Made by a program: the position numbers and the translations under genes. From Halobacillus campisalis (GTDB lineage: Bacteria > Bacillota > Bacilli > Bacillales > Halobacillaceae): DNA of 64,000 nt. Below the pieces are notes generated by a model that saw only the letters and a program-made list of their open reading frames with translations, was not told the origin of the DNA and made no database searches. Shown here one piece after another: positions 55,610 through 64,000 of this stretch. The stretch's first letter is position 1. Every line of letters starts with the position of its first letter. The stretch is taken from positions 806,001-870,000 of the forward strand of contig NZ_JAPVRC010000001.1 of the NCBI RefSeq assembly GCF_030345335.1, in the 5' to 3' direction.

Positions 55610-55925
55610 ACAGATTAATGCTATTCATAAAATCTTCTATTTCTTTTTGTGTTTTTGCTTCTTTACTTACAAACCGCCCTACTTCTTCACCTTCGTCGAA
55701 AGCCAGAAAACTCGGTATTCCGAATATATCATTTTCCGCACATATGTGAATGAACTGATCTCGATCTACATATACAAATGTCCAATCGCTGAATTTACCT
55801 TCAACTTCTGGAAGGATCGGCTCAATAACCCGGCAATCCGGACACCATTGTGCCGAAAATAGCAGCACTGTTTTCTTCTCGTTAATCAATTCTTTTAATT
55901 GGCCATCTGTTTCTAAAGTAATCAT
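55608..55925 (-). CDS. ytpP: YtpP, thioredoxin-like protein
   Basis: 105 aa thioredoxin fold with CPDC redox motif (SAQWCPDCRVIEP, about residues 26-38) and cis-Pro in IFGIPSFLAF. The start has GGAGGTGAT. B. subtilis YtpP is a thioredoxin-like protein linked to bacillithiol/CoA redox control; here it heads the ytpP-Q-R series. Confidence 0.92.
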   Translation of the reverse strand: MITLETDGQLKELINEKKTVLLFSAQWCPDCRVIEPILPEVEGKFSDWTFVYVDRDQFIHICAENDIFGIPSFLAFDEGEEVGRFVSKEAKTQKEIEDFMNSINL

Positions 55926-55958
55926 GGAATCACCTCCGCCTGCTATTTTAGCACAACT

Positions 55959-56975
55959 TTATTCATAATCAATTTTCATGTCTCCAGGTTGAATCCACCC
56001 TTTATTTCTGAACCATAAGGCAATAAGAAAACTAATAACAGCTGGACCGATGAAATGAAGGAATAATATAGCCAGCGCTACTTCCATAGAAAAACCAAGG
56101 GTTTCAAAAGTCATAATCTGACCAACTAGACCACTTGTCCCCATTCCAGCTCCAGGCGCGTTATTTTCTAACTGAAGCCATACGCTTGCAAAAGGAGCGA
56201 GGATCGCACCAGCCGCAGTAGGAGGAATAAGGATGATCGGTTTTCTAACAACGTTCGCAACTTGAAGCATAGAAGTTCCAATGCCTTGAGCGATGGCGCC
56301 TCCAATCCCATTATCCCGGTAGCTGATCGTTGCGAACCCGATCATTTGTGCCGCACAGCCTACTGTCGCTGCGCCGGCAGCTATGCCATCTATTGAAAGC
56401 ATAAATGCTATGGCTAAACTTGATATTGGAGCTGTCAATGCAAGTCCCATCAAAACAGCTACAATGACTCCCATAATGAATGGCTGTTGAAAAGTGGCCC
56501 AATTGATAATTTCACCCAATCCTGTCATGAAGCTGTTAATAGGAGGCCCGATAAATGACCCTACTATAAAACCAATGACTATGGTTGTAAAAGGCGTAAG
56601 GATGATATCAATTTTCGTTTCTTTACTGATGATTTTTCCGAATTCTGTTGCAATTAATGCCGACACATAACTTCCTGCAGGACCTCCCAATTCCGCACCG
56701 AAAGCGCCACTGAATAATGCAGCAAAAATGACGAGCGGAGGAGCTTTCAACCCATAAGCAATCGCTACACCGATCGCCCCGCCCCATATTTTAGTATCCA
56801 TCGCGAATTCGCCCATCTCTTTTAAGTGATCTAAATTCGTCTGGTTTCCGATGGTTTCGATAATTAACCCTATAATCAAAGATGAAAACAAACCTAAGGC
56901 CATATAACTAAGCGCAGTTATGAAATATGCATGTACGGAAATATGTACTCCTTTTCTTTCTAAAAATCTTCTCAT
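55959..56975 (-). CDS. PTS system IIC-like membrane protein (PTS_IIC_2 family)
   Basis: 338 aa, about nine membrane segments, rich in Gly/Ala/Ile (YGLKAPPLVIFAALFSGAFGAELGGPAGSY, in two parts; PPTAAGAILAPFASVW). Matches the stand-alone IIC-type family without IIA or IIB domains; no PTS partner genes nearby, so transport by phosphorylation is unproven. Start at 56975 preferred (AAGGAGGAG upstream); the frame opens 11 codons earlier. Confidence 0.78.
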   Translation of the reverse strand: MRRFLERKGVHISVHAYFITALSYMALGLFSSLIIGLIIETIGNQTNLDHLKEMGEFAMDTKIWGGAIGVAIAYGLKAPPLVIFAALFSGAFGAELGGPAGSYVSALIATEFGKIISKETKIDIILTPFTTIVIGFIVGSFIGPPINSFMTGLGEIINWATFQQPFIMGVIVAVLMGLALTAPISSLAIAFMLSIDGIAAGAATVGCAAQMIGFATISYRDNGIGGAIAQGIGTSMLQVANVVRKPIILIPPTAAGAILAPFASVWLQLENNAPGAGMGTSGLVGQIMTFETLGFSMEVALAILFLHFIGPAVISFLIALWFRNKGWIQPGDMKIDYE

Positions 56976-57161
56976 AGCGTAACCTCTCCTCCTTATCGAC
57001 GTATACATATTACATTATAGTTTTACATGTGTAAATACACTAGTTGCGTTTCAATGATAAATCTTGCCGTTCCTTAGACTTATTTAATTTTAATTCCGCT
57101 TTTATAGTAGATCTTTAGATGCACTTAACTTTTAAAAACACCATTTACTGGGGGGTATCTA

Positions 57162-57910
57162 TTGAAACCATTAAGAATCGAATACACTTTATAGTCACCT
57201 TACCTTTAGTCAGTATTCTAGTTCTTATCAGTTTTTCAGTCTATTTTTTTAATGGGCAAGTCGACGTGGCTAAGAAAAGTAAAAATGTGCAAGAAGCCGT
57301 GGCTGCAAGTGAAGCCTTGAAATATTTAATGTCTGAGACCAACAAAACTTTTTTACGAACCGAGTGAAGAACATTGTGAACAAACAACTGCATCCATATA
57401 AAAAGTTATAGAATCAGCAAATACATATAATGAATCTTTCAATGAACATCATGAAATTACAAGTCTATTCAACCAAATTTCCGATAGAGCTAGAGGTAAT
57501 GAGAAAGAACTTGAATCTCACGTAAGCAGCTTTGAATTACTCGGCTTCACAGAAAATTAAGGGATGATGAAGTGCATTAATGAATCGAATGGTAAATCAA
57601 CAGACCTTATGGAATCGGCTGAGTGCCAACCTTGGAAATTCAGCTTCTTGAAATGATAATAGCGGAACAAAGCTTTCTTGAGGACCCTTCTACAGAAAAC
57701 TTAGGAAGTAAAGCTGTATTTGATACTAAAGAAGCATTTCATCGCATTTTTAGACTTGTAAGGGGTATAAATAAACAAATCGTTAAAGTTCAATAATCTG
57801 CAGATGGAGTAGAAAATGTTTAAAGGAGATTGAAAATAAATGATTTTACTCATGAAGAATTAATAGAAGAAGAGTTTATAAACGCAAAGGTTACGACAGA
57901 AGGTTAAAAT
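57162..57910 (+). pseudogene. Decayed membrane sensor gene (MCP-like N-terminal half)
   Basis: A TTG start with GGGGGG at 57150-57155 runs off after 10 codons; adding one A in the run after TTG would give MKTIKNRIHFIV followed by an open frame with a membrane helix (LPLVSILVLISFSVYFF) to 57367. Further pieces in shifted frames (e.g. SFNEHHEITSLFNQISDRA at about 57430-57490, AFHRIFRLVRGINKQI at about 57730) look like a helical ligand-sensing domain. There are several stops and no HAMP or signalling domain. Likely remnant of a chemoreceptor or similar sensor. Confidence 0.6.
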
Positions 57911-58077
57911 AATACTGATAAAGGCAGACTTTCATCATGAGGGATTATTCCCTTCTCTAATTAACCTCTTACCAGGGGTGTAACGCTATAATTAGACAAA
58001 CCTAAATGTAAATGATTGGACAGATTTACTAAATTATGAACATACTGAACTAAGAATATTTAGAGGAGGCTATCAAT

Positions 58078-58518
58078 ATGGAATTGACTATTTATCTGGC
58101 AGGTCAGATACATGATGACTGGAGAAATGAAGTTAAAAAAGCGGCTGAAAAGCGAAATCTTCCTTTGAATTTTGTAGGACCTCAAGAGAATCATGATCGT
58201 TCCGATCAAGTGGGAGTTGATATATTAGGGGAACAGCCTAATAAATTCATGACCGATGACGCAGCTTCGTCCATTAATAACTTCAGAACTAAACTTTTAC
58301 TCGAAAAATCTGATGCATTCATAGCTTTCTTTGGTGAAAGCTATAAACAATGGAATACAGCTATGGATGCTGGATTGGCCATCCAAGCGGGCAAACCAAT
58401 TATTCTCATTCGGCCGGAATCATTGATTCATCCTTTAAAAGAATTATCCAACCAAGCAACAGTCACTGTTGAAACGATCGACCAGGCTCTTGATGTGCTT
58501 GGATATGTATACGAATGA
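58078..58518 (+). CDS. ytoQ: YtoQ family protein
   Basis: 146 aa, nucleoside 2-deoxyribosyltransferase-like Rossmann fold (IYLAGQIHDDWR start; DAFIAFFGE; NTAMDAGLAIQAGKPIILI). Family YtoQ; reaction not known. Very good RBS (AGAGGAGG). Followed by a large hairpin. Confidence 0.92.
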   Translation: MELTIYLAGQIHDDWRNEVKKAAEKRNLPLNFVGPQENHDRSDQVGVDILGEQPNKFMTDDAASSINNFRTKLLLEKSDAFIAFFGESYKQWNTAMDAGLAIQAGKPIILIRPESLIHPLKELSNQATVTVETIDQALDVLGYVYE

Positions 58519-58597
58519 CTGCAGATGGGGGATATACACAAAGCCTTTTTATGTAAAAATACGATATTCTAGATGAAAACAGTTAAAATTCACCCAT

Positions 58598-58666
58598 AAA
58601 AAATCGCTCCTTTTCGTTTAATGTAAAGTTGAATGGCTTACATTAAAACGAGCGGAGCGATTTTTT
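58598..58666. terminator. Large bidirectional hairpin after ytoQ
   Basis: AAAAAATCGCTCC (58598-58610) pairs with GGAGCGATTTTTT (58654-58666) and CGTTTAATGTAA with TTACATTAAAACG inside; A-run and T-run at the ends. Confidence 0.88.
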
Positions 58667-58708
58667 TATATAAAGGATTTTTTATCATAGTTTTTTCATA
58701 ATTATCAC

Positions 58709-58733
58709 GACAGTTGAAGACTCGATTACGAAA
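58709..58733 (-). repeat. Possible scrap of the structured repeat
   Basis: AGTTGAAGACTCGATTACGAAA resembles the TTGAAGACTCnnTTTCGAGA terminus of the repeat family; nothing else of the element follows. Weak. Confidence 0.35.
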
Positions 58734-58786
58734 TAAAGGGGTTCTTTACCGTAAAAACCATAAACGTGGTTTGGAAACAACCTTTC

Positions 58787-59293
58787 CTAGTTCTGGTTAT
58801 CATGCTCCCACTGCCCTTTTAATAGCTTGACGACATGAGAAAACATTTCCGCTCTTTTTATTTGACCTTTGGTAAAAACACCGATAGCTCCTTCATCTTT
58901 ACTGACATTCGCTTTCTTTGCGTATACGTCCATCAGTTCACCTAGTTCACGGCCCGTTTCTAATCCTTTTTGTATTTCTTCCGGCAGCGGTATTCTTGCT
59001 CCACTGGCTCGATACATATTTTCTTTTCTATCGACAAGGGCACCCCAATTACATAAGAATAGGTCCCCGTCAATTTCCATAACTCCCCCTTCGAGTCCGA
59101 TGCCGATTTCGCTTTTTTTCATATAAGCACATTCTCGTGCACGATTGACCGCTCCTTCAAGGGTTTCTTCATCAGAAAAAGGCTGAGCTGCAACTTTCGA
59201 TTCCACCTCTACACCTGTCACATCATCTTGAAAGAAAACTTCCTTGACTGCCTCAACTTTCGTTGGATTCAATGAACCTATATATACCTTCAC
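58787..59293 (-). CDS. DUF84 family NTPase (inosine/xanthosine triphosphatase-like)
   Basis: 168 aa. GTG start chosen because AGGTGG precedes it at 7 bases; the longer open frame (31 codons) is unlike the family. Motifs VYIGSLNPTKVEAV (substrate loop), IGIGLEGGV and NWGALVDR fit the YjjX/DUF84 house-cleaning family that removes non-canonical purine NTPs. Confidence 0.88.
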   Translation of the reverse strand: MKVYIGSLNPTKVEAVKEVFFQDDVTGVEVESKVAAQPFSDEETLEGAVNRARECAYMKKSEIGIGLEGGVMEIDGDLFLCNWGALVDRKENMYRASGARIPLPEEIQKGLETGRELGELMDVYAKKANVSKDEGAIGVFTKGQIKRAEMFSHVVKLLKGQWEHDNQN

Positions 59294-59379
59294 TAGCCAT
59301 CCACCTGCCTCTACCCATTTTCTTGATTTAAAATCATAAAGGATGCATTGATTTTTTTGTTTGTTTATCATAACACAAA

Positions 59380-59407
59380 GCCGCACACGATATCAGCCAT
59401 GTGCGGC
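59380..59407 (-). terminator. Terminator of ytoP
   Basis: GCCGCACA/TGTGCGGC stem directly after the ytoP stop; TTTGTGTTAT on the minus strand. Confidence 0.75.
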
Positions 59408-59413
59408 ATCTTA

Positions 59414-60481
59414 TCAAACTTTCGATTTGATATAATCTACTGTATTCTGATCAGTGGACTTCACTAAGCGTACAATCAGCTCTTTAGCAGCTGCATAATC
59501 ATCAACATGAATAATTGAGGAGGAAGTATGGATATATCTTGAGCAAATACCTACAACAGCTGAAGGGACTCCGTCGTTCGTAATATGCACTCTACCCGCA
59601 TCTGTACCTCCTTGAGAAATAAAGTATTGATAAGGGATGTCATGTGTTTCTGCCGTGTCTAAAATAAAGTCTCTCATCCCGCGATGTGTGACCATAGACT
59701 TATCCAGAATCCGCAGCAAGGCTCCTTTTCCAAGCTGTCCGAATTCTTTATCATCACCGCTCATATCATTGGCGGGAGAAGCATCTAACGCGTAAAAAAT
59801 ATCTGGATCTATCATCTGTGAAGCAGCCTGCGCTCCTCGCAATCCTACTTCTTCCTGCACAGTGGCTCCAGAATATAATTGATTAGAGATCCGCTCGTCT
59901 TTCAGCTCTTTCATTAATTCAATGGCCAAACCGCAGCCATATCTATTATCCCACGCTTTGGCTAGAATTTTTTTCTCGTTGGCCATTGGTGTGAATGGGC
60001 AGACAGGAACAATTTGCTGACCTGGCTTAATTCCGATCAGTTTTGCATCTTCTCTATTATCCGCTCCGATATCAATAAGCATGTTTTTTATTTCCATAGG
60101 TTTTTTTCGCTGCTCGGGTGTAAGGTTATGCGGCGGAATCGATCCGATAACACCTACCACCGGACCTTTATCGGTAATGACCTGGACGCGTTGGGCAAGA
60201 AGGACTTGACTCCACCATCCACCTAACGTCTGGAATCGCAGCATTCCATTTTTCGTAATTTGTGTCACCATAAAACCTACTTCATCCATATGACCGGCCA
60301 CCATCACTTTAGGGCCCTTGCCTTTTCTAACGCCAAACACTCCGCCTAGTCCATCCTGAATCGTTTCATCTGAGTATTTCTCTAACTCCTGTTTCATAAA
60401 TTTTCTCACAACATGTTCATTACCTGGAGCTCCAGGCAGTTCTGTAAGCGTTTTAAAAAGGTCTTTGGTTACTTCATTCAT
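59414..60481 (-). CDS. ytoP: M42-family metallopeptidase YtoP
   Basis: 355 aa. Glutamyl/leucyl aminopeptidase-type enzyme of family M42. Metal ligands: [12 protein letters not shown] (about residues 60-71), [10 protein letters not shown] (about 173-182), [11 protein letters not shown] with catalytic Glu pair (about 207-217), DASPANDMS, and a C-terminal [18 protein letters not shown] before ATG. Position before ytzB as in B. subtilis. Confidence 0.94.
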   Translation of the reverse strand: MNEVTKDLFKTLTELPGAPGNEHVVRKFMKQELEKYSDETIQDGLGGVFGVRKGKGPKVMVAGHMDEVGFMVTQITKNGMLRFQTLGGWWSQVLLAQRVQVITDKGPVVGVIGSIPPHNLTPEQRKKPMEIKNMLIDIGADNREDAKLIGIKPGQQIVPVCPFTPMANEKKILAKAWDNRYGCGLAIELMKELKDERISNQLYSGATVQEEVGLRGAQAASQMIDPDIFYALDASPANDMSGDDKEFGQLGKGALLRILDKSMVTHRGMRDFILDTAETHDIPYQYFISQGGTDAGRVHITNDGVPSAVVGICSRYIHTSSSIIHVDDYAAAKELIVRLVKSTDQNTVDYIKSKV

Positions 60482-60628
60482 TTATGTACATCTCCTTTTT
60501 TCCATCTTCTTATAGTTTATCGAAAAATAGCCGCGTTTTCTACAATAGAGATTTTAGGTTTTAATTTCCCTTTAAACGGTAATTCTAGTATACTGATAGA
60601 TAGTATACTGATTAGAGGTGAGTGAACT

Positions 60629-60946
60629 ATGAATTGGAAAAAGGTTGCAATAGCTGCAGGTGTTGGAGCACTCGCAGGCTATGTCGTAAAAGAACAAGTA
60701 GCTAACAAACAAGGCGTCACTCCTGAAAAAGCTCTAAAAATTGCCAAAGAAGCTTTTAAGAAACAAGGTCCGATCAGTGGATCTTGGATCTACATGAAGC
60801 CTGAAGAGTTAAACAAAAATGGTATTAATTATGATGTTTACCGTGGAGGCATTTCTAAGAATCAAGATGGAGAAACCTCACAATTTGAATTCTTCATTGA
60901 TTCCGAAACAGGTACAATCATCGATGTAACTGAACAAACCGCGTAA
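60629..60946 (+). CDS. ytzB: YtzB, small PepSY-domain protein
   Basis: 105 aa. An N-terminal hydrophobic segment (residues 4-20, VAIAAGVGALAGYVV) and a PepSY-like alpha/beta domain (TPEKALKIAKEAFKKQG; FEFFIDSETGTIIDV). May be membrane-tethered. AGAGGTGAG before ATG; divergent from ytoP. Confidence 0.88.
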   Translation: MNWKKVAIAAGVGALAGYVVKEQVANKQGVTPEKALKIAKEAFKKQGPISGSWIYMKPEELNKNGINYDVYRGGISKNQDGETSQFEFFIDSETGTIIDVTEQTA

Positions 60947-60962
60947 ACGTCATGCGAAAAAT

Positions 60963-61000
60963 AACGATCCCCCGTCCTTTAAATCAGACGGGGGATCGTT
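60963..61000. terminator. Bidirectional terminator between ytzB and ytnP
   Basis: A perfect 14-bp stem AACGATCCCCCGTC/GACGGGGGATCGTT, 10-base loop, TTTTATTT tail. Confidence 0.92.
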
Positions 61001-61858
61001 TTATTTATTATAAACGGATGGAGCTTTATTTATACGGTCAACTACTTGACCTTCTGCATTATATTTTATTGCTCTATAAATCGCATCGTGGTAAAAAGTA
61101 TACCATGCGCTATTTTCATACCCATAAGCCATCCACTTTTGTTTTTCGTGCACAGAAGTCACTGGATAGTCATCGAAAGCTAACGCCCAAAGTGGATTCT
61201 GATGAGCATGGGTCGGCATGATGTCCGCCATGTGAATGAACGATTCTTCCTCTCCTTCAAACAAAATGATTGCATGGCCATCACTGTGACCGCTCGTGTG
61301 AACCATCTTCAACCCTTTAGTGATTTCCACTTCGTTATCATAGGTATGTACATTTGTCTCGATTGGCTTCCAATTATCCTCCCAATACGTGTTCGCAGAA
61401 CGAATATTAGGATGTTTCATTTCATTCCATTCTACAGACTGTACAAAAATCTTGGCATTCGGAAAAGTCGGAGCGAGCTCACCGTTTTTCCAGGCAGTCA
61501 ATCCGCAGGCATGATCAAAGTGAAGATGGGTCATACAAACGATGTTGATATCTTCAAGAGACAAGTTTAAATCAGAGAGATCACTTGCCACATTGGATTC
61601 TTCTTTAATACCGAAATTCCTTCTTTGTTTATCGGTCACTTTTTCATTACCTATACCTGAATCGATCAGAATGTTCAAACCATCGATTTGCAGAAGGATT
61701 GGATCAGTCCGAAGTTCAATTTGGTTTTTCTCGTTGACAGGATACTTTTTGCTCCATAAGGCTCTCGGTACTACACCAAACATAGCTCCCCCATCCAAGT
61801 GGGTCACCCCGCCATTCAGCCAGGTGAGCTTCGCACGATCTATTTTCATACTTTCCAT
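61001..61858 (-). CDS. ytnP: YtnP, MBL-fold lactonase-like protein
   Basis: 285 aa metallo-beta-lactamase fold: HLHFDHACG (the HxHxDH metal motif, about residues 109-117), TSGHSDGHAI (about 189-198), HMADIMPTHAH (about 212). Resembles AHL-lactonases; B. subtilis YtnP has been reported to quench streptomycete signalling. Start follows GGAGGTGG. Substrate here unproven. Confidence 0.92.
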   Translation of the reverse strand: MESMKIDRAKLTWLNGGVTHLDGGAMFGVVPRALWSKKYPVNEKNQIELRTDPILLQIDGLNILIDSGIGNEKVTDKQRRNFGIKEESNVASDLSDLNLSLEDINIVCMTHLHFDHACGLTAWKNGELAPTFPNAKIFVQSVEWNEMKHPNIRSANTYWEDNWKPIETNVHTYDNEVEITKGLKMVHTSGHSDGHAIILFEGEEESFIHMADIMPTHAHQNPLWALAFDDYPVTSVHEKQKWMAYGYENSAWYTFYHDAIYRAIKYNAEGQVVDRINKAPSVYNK

Positions 61859-61922
61859 AACTTATCCACCTCCGTGTTATGTTCATAGTTTAGCACAACA
61901 CAACAGATGATTGTAAGCGTTA

Positions 61923-62564
61923 TCAGGACTTGAATCTTACTTTACATCTATAAATTGGCTGACCCTTTGCTGCAAATTTCTCTTCATATTCTGTCGGTAC
62001 GTTCAAAGGGTCCTCTACTGCATGTAAGTCCAAATTCACTTCTTCAATAATCATTCCGTATTGAGAGAAGCTGGCAAGCGAGTATTCAAACAAACCTCGA
62101 TTATCTGTTTTCAAAGTCAGCTTTCCTTCATCTTTCAATACGTCTTCATACTGTTCCAAAAATGCTGAAAATGTCAGTCTGCGTTTTTCATGCCTCGTTT
62201 TAGGCCAAGGGTCTGAAAAATTCAAATAGATATGATCTATTTCGCTTGTACCGAACAAATCACGTAAATCTGCTGCGTCTTCATTTATTAAACGAACATT
62301 GTCCGTTTCAGCATCCAGTACTTTTCTCAAAGCACCTACAATTACACTTTTCACCCGTTCTAGTCCGATAAAATTATATTCTGGATGTTGTTTCCCCATT
62401 CCTGCTATAAACTGGCCCTTTCCAGAACCGATCTCTAAATGTAATGGCTGTTCATTTTTAAAATTGGCCTGCCAATTCCCTTTAAAATCAAATGGCTTTT
62501 GAACAACTACATGATTATTCTCCTTCATGTAATCGTCTGCCCATGGTTTATGACGTAAACGCAT
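61923..62564 (-). CDS. trmB: tRNA (guanine-N7)-methyltransferase
   Basis: 213 aa from the ATG preceded by AAGGAGG (frame open 7 codons more). MRLRHKPWADDYM start, SAM motif LEIGSGKGQFI (about residues 45-55), NFIGLERV, and the catalytic NFSDPWPKTRHEKRRL (about 120-135). Methylates G46 of tRNA. Confidence 0.97.
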   Translation of the reverse strand: MRLRHKPWADDYMKENNHVVVQKPFDFKGNWQANFKNEQPLHLEIGSGKGQFIAGMGKQHPEYNFIGLERVKSVIVGALRKVLDAETDNVRLINEDAADLRDLFGTSEIDHIYLNFSDPWPKTRHEKRRLTFSAFLEQYEDVLKDEGKLTLKTDNRGLFEYSLASFSQYGMIIEEVNLDLHAVEDPLNVPTEYEEKFAAKGQPIYRCKVRFKS

Positions 62565-62831
62565 GTACTCGTCCTCCTTTTTCACCTTGTAAATCTTATC
62601 ATGAAACCTTAGTTGTTAAAAGTTTTTATAAAATATGAAGGATATGGATGCATTCGGCCTTATATTTGCTTATATATAACCATTCATCAGTTTTACATAC
62701 TATGACCCCTTGAGGTAAGAGATAGATGATGAATATAACGAAAATCGGGTGTTGGGTTGTAAGCGCTTTCTGGTTTAAGATTAATCCTGTGCAATCATAA
62801 ACTAATCATTTTAGGAGTGAGTTGTAAATTT

Positions 62832-62990
62832 ATGAATCTTTTCCGTCAAACAATTGATGTAAGTGTAGTAGCCGTTTTCTCTGTCCTATTTGCAGGTTAT
62901 GCGGTGTTTATATATCCATTTGAAAAATTAAATGAAAAACTCAGTTCGGAAGTCCGAGAGAAAAAAGTAAAATATGCTACTTTCTCATAA
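62832..62990 (+). CDS. Small membrane peptide, 52 aa
   Basis: Starts MNLFRQTIDVSVV and ends YATFS. One membrane helix (VVAVFSVLFAGYAVFIYPF) and a charged tail (EKLNEKLSSEVREKK). AGGAGTGAG upstream and a strong terminator directly downstream support expression. It stands where ytzH lies in B. subtilis but does not resemble it by eye. Confidence 0.6.
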   Translation: MNLFRQTIDVSVVAVFSVLFAGYAVFIYPFEKLNEKLSSEVREKKVKYATFS

Positions 62991-63006
62991 GGCTAAGAAG
63001 TGGATT

Positions 63007-63045
63007 AAAAAATGCGTTGCTGATTATATCGGCAACGCATTTTTT
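63007..63045. terminator. Bidirectional terminator
   Basis: AAAAAATGCGTTGC/GCAACGCATTTTTT perfect 14-bp stem, 11-base loop, between the small ORF and the convergent ytmP-like gene. Confidence 0.92.
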
Positions 63046-63853
63046 ATATATTGATTTTATGACGTGTCATCATATCGTATAACTTTTGAATCCTTCGGTC
63101 TGCTTCAACATGTTCACCGCGCATCATATGCCATTGGATAAAGGACAGGGATTGAGAAACGGCATACCATTTCATTCGCTCGAATAAGTGATCATCAGCT
63201 GTTACACCATATTGCTTCATCCAACTATCCCAGCTTCCCTTAGGTATATAGGTGTGTAACAGCATCCCCAAATCTAAAGCAGGATCTGCAACCATGGCAT
63301 TATCCCAATCAATTAAATAAAGCTTTTGATCAGAAGACAGCAGCCAGTTATTATGGTTCGTATCACAATGACATACAACGTGATGATCGTGTGCGACATG
63401 CATTACGTTTTTCTCTAGATATTTAACTGCATGATGCACTTCAAAGCGAACGTTTATGTGCTCTAACAACTTTTGATTTTCTTTAATATCCAGTAAAATT
63501 TCTTCTGGAGTCAGCGGGTGTTTGCCCAGCCTCATCAGCATGTCTAATAGTTCACTGGAATGATGGATCTTACTCAATAAAGAGGCCACTCTTGGATGCT
63601 GCATTTCTTCAGTAGTAAGTTCTCTGCCTTCAAGCCACTCTTGAGCAGTAATTACGTCTCCATTCTCCAGCCTTTTGGTCCAAACGAGCTTAGGTACAAT
63701 GCCTTCAGCAGAAAGAACGGCAAGAAATGGTGAAGAGTTACGCTTCAAGAATAGACGTTTCCCTTCATTTTGAGCGTAATATGCTTCTCCTGTAGAACCT
63801 CCTGCAGGAGTAATTGTCCAATTTTGACCTAGTATATGCTCCAACCAATTCAC
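63044..63853 (-). CDS. ytmP: YtmP, choline/aminoglycoside kinase-like phosphotransferase
   Basis: 269 aa from GTG (GAGGAA 6 bases upstream; a TTG two codons earlier is possible). APH-fold kinase: catalytic loop HCDTNHNNWLL (about residues 162-172) and metal motif YLIDWDNAMVADPALDLG (about 180-197). Substrate unknown. Position after trmB matches B. subtilis. Confidence 0.9.
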   Translation of the reverse strand: MNWLEHILGQNWTITPAGGSTGEAYYAQNEGKRLFLKRNSSPFLAVLSAEGIVPKLVWTKRLENGDVITAQEWLEGRELTTEEMQHPRVASLLSKIHHSSELLDMLMRLGKHPLTPEEILLDIKENQKLLEHINVRFEVHHAVKYLEKNVMHVAHDHHVVCHCDTNHNNWLLSSDQKLYLIDWDNAMVADPALDLGMLLHTYIPKGSWDSWMKQYGVTADDHLFERMKWYAVSQSLSFIQWHMMRGEHVEADRRIQKLYDMMTRHKINI

Positions 63854-64000
63854 CTTCAATTCCTCAAATCTCTCTGTGAGGGGCTCACGTTTTTTTATAA
63901 ATAAGTATAACGCATTTTCCTACAAATCTGTAGCCAATACTACACCGTTCGATAAAACACCTTCCCATAGAGTAACTCAAATAACAACAACCTTTCAAGC

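Noticed and set aside
55959-56975. Complete PTS operon
   Set aside because: No IIA, IIB or sugar-metabolism gene adjoins; only a stand-alone IIC-like protein is present.

Overview
The window is a low-GC Gram-positive chromosome segment from the Bacillaceae, most like a moderately halophilic Halobacillus/Virgibacillus-type bacterium. Most genes can be matched one-to-one, in order, to the Bacillus subtilis ytsJ-dnaE ... ackA ... thiI-ezrA ... tyrS ... acuABC-motPS-ccpA-aroA ... murC-sftA-ytpRQP ... ytoP-ytnP-trmB-ytmP region. Many proteins are acidic, and the flagellar stator pair is of the MotPS (Na+) type, which fits a salt-adapted organism. Most genes lie on the minus strand.

Layout. 0-10 kb: FadR-type regulator, malic enzyme, DnaE polymerase, sporulation membrane proteins YtrH/YtrI, NrnA, YtpI, YtoI and the YtkL hydrolase. 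10-14 kb: a five-gene envelope-stress-like cassette (DUF4178, PspA, DUF4247, DUF350 membrane protein, membrane-anchored spermidine-synthase-like protein) behind an ECF (sigma-W-like) promoter. 14-18 kb: alanine dehydrogenase, an SDR protein lacking its catalytic Tyr, an NCS1 permease and a universal stress protein. 19-26 kb: MoaB-EcsC pair, acetate kinase with a cre site, YtxK methyltransferase, NAD kinase, YtcJ amidohydrolase. 25.6-33 kb: ThiI with its cysteine desulfurase, EzrA, HisJ, RefZ, a GAF-domain Met-sulfoxide reductase, and ribosomal protein S4 with an autoregulatory leader. 34-44 kb: TyrS behind a tyrosine T-box, a class A penicillin-binding protein with an acidic repeat tail, AcuABC (without the usual acsA neighbour) and the MotPS stator. 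44-56 kb: CcpA, DAHP synthase/chorismate mutase, the YtxGHJ stress operon (sigma-B-like promoter), MurC, nicotinate phosphoribosyltransferase, SftA, YtpR/Q/P. 56-64 kb: a PTS-IIC-like membrane protein, a decayed sensor gene, YtoQ, DUF84 NTPase, YtoP, YtzB, YtnP, TrmB, a tiny membrane ORF and YtmP.

The most unusual signal is not protein-coding. Three otherwise empty intergenic gaps (about 18.1-18.9, 33.5-34.5 and 47.7-48.6 kb) each hold two copies of a 150-220 bp imperfect palindromic element, always a minus-oriented copy followed by a plus-oriented copy 260-350 bp further on. Stem sequences differ completely between copies while complementarity is kept (covariation in at least three nested stems). 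A truncated copy lies at about 20.46 kb and a possible scrap at 58.7 kb. This looks like a dispersed structured repeat (MITE/REP- or RNA-like).

Regulation visible in the sequence: a FadR-type operator at the malic enzyme promoter, CcpA cre upstream of ackA (with ccpA itself in the window), an ECF promoter for the PspA cassette, a sigma-B-type promoter for ytxGH, a Tyr T-box, an S4 leader, and a 15-bp dyad at the ald promoter. All functional statements are from sequence reading and family knowledge; no searches or folding programs were run.
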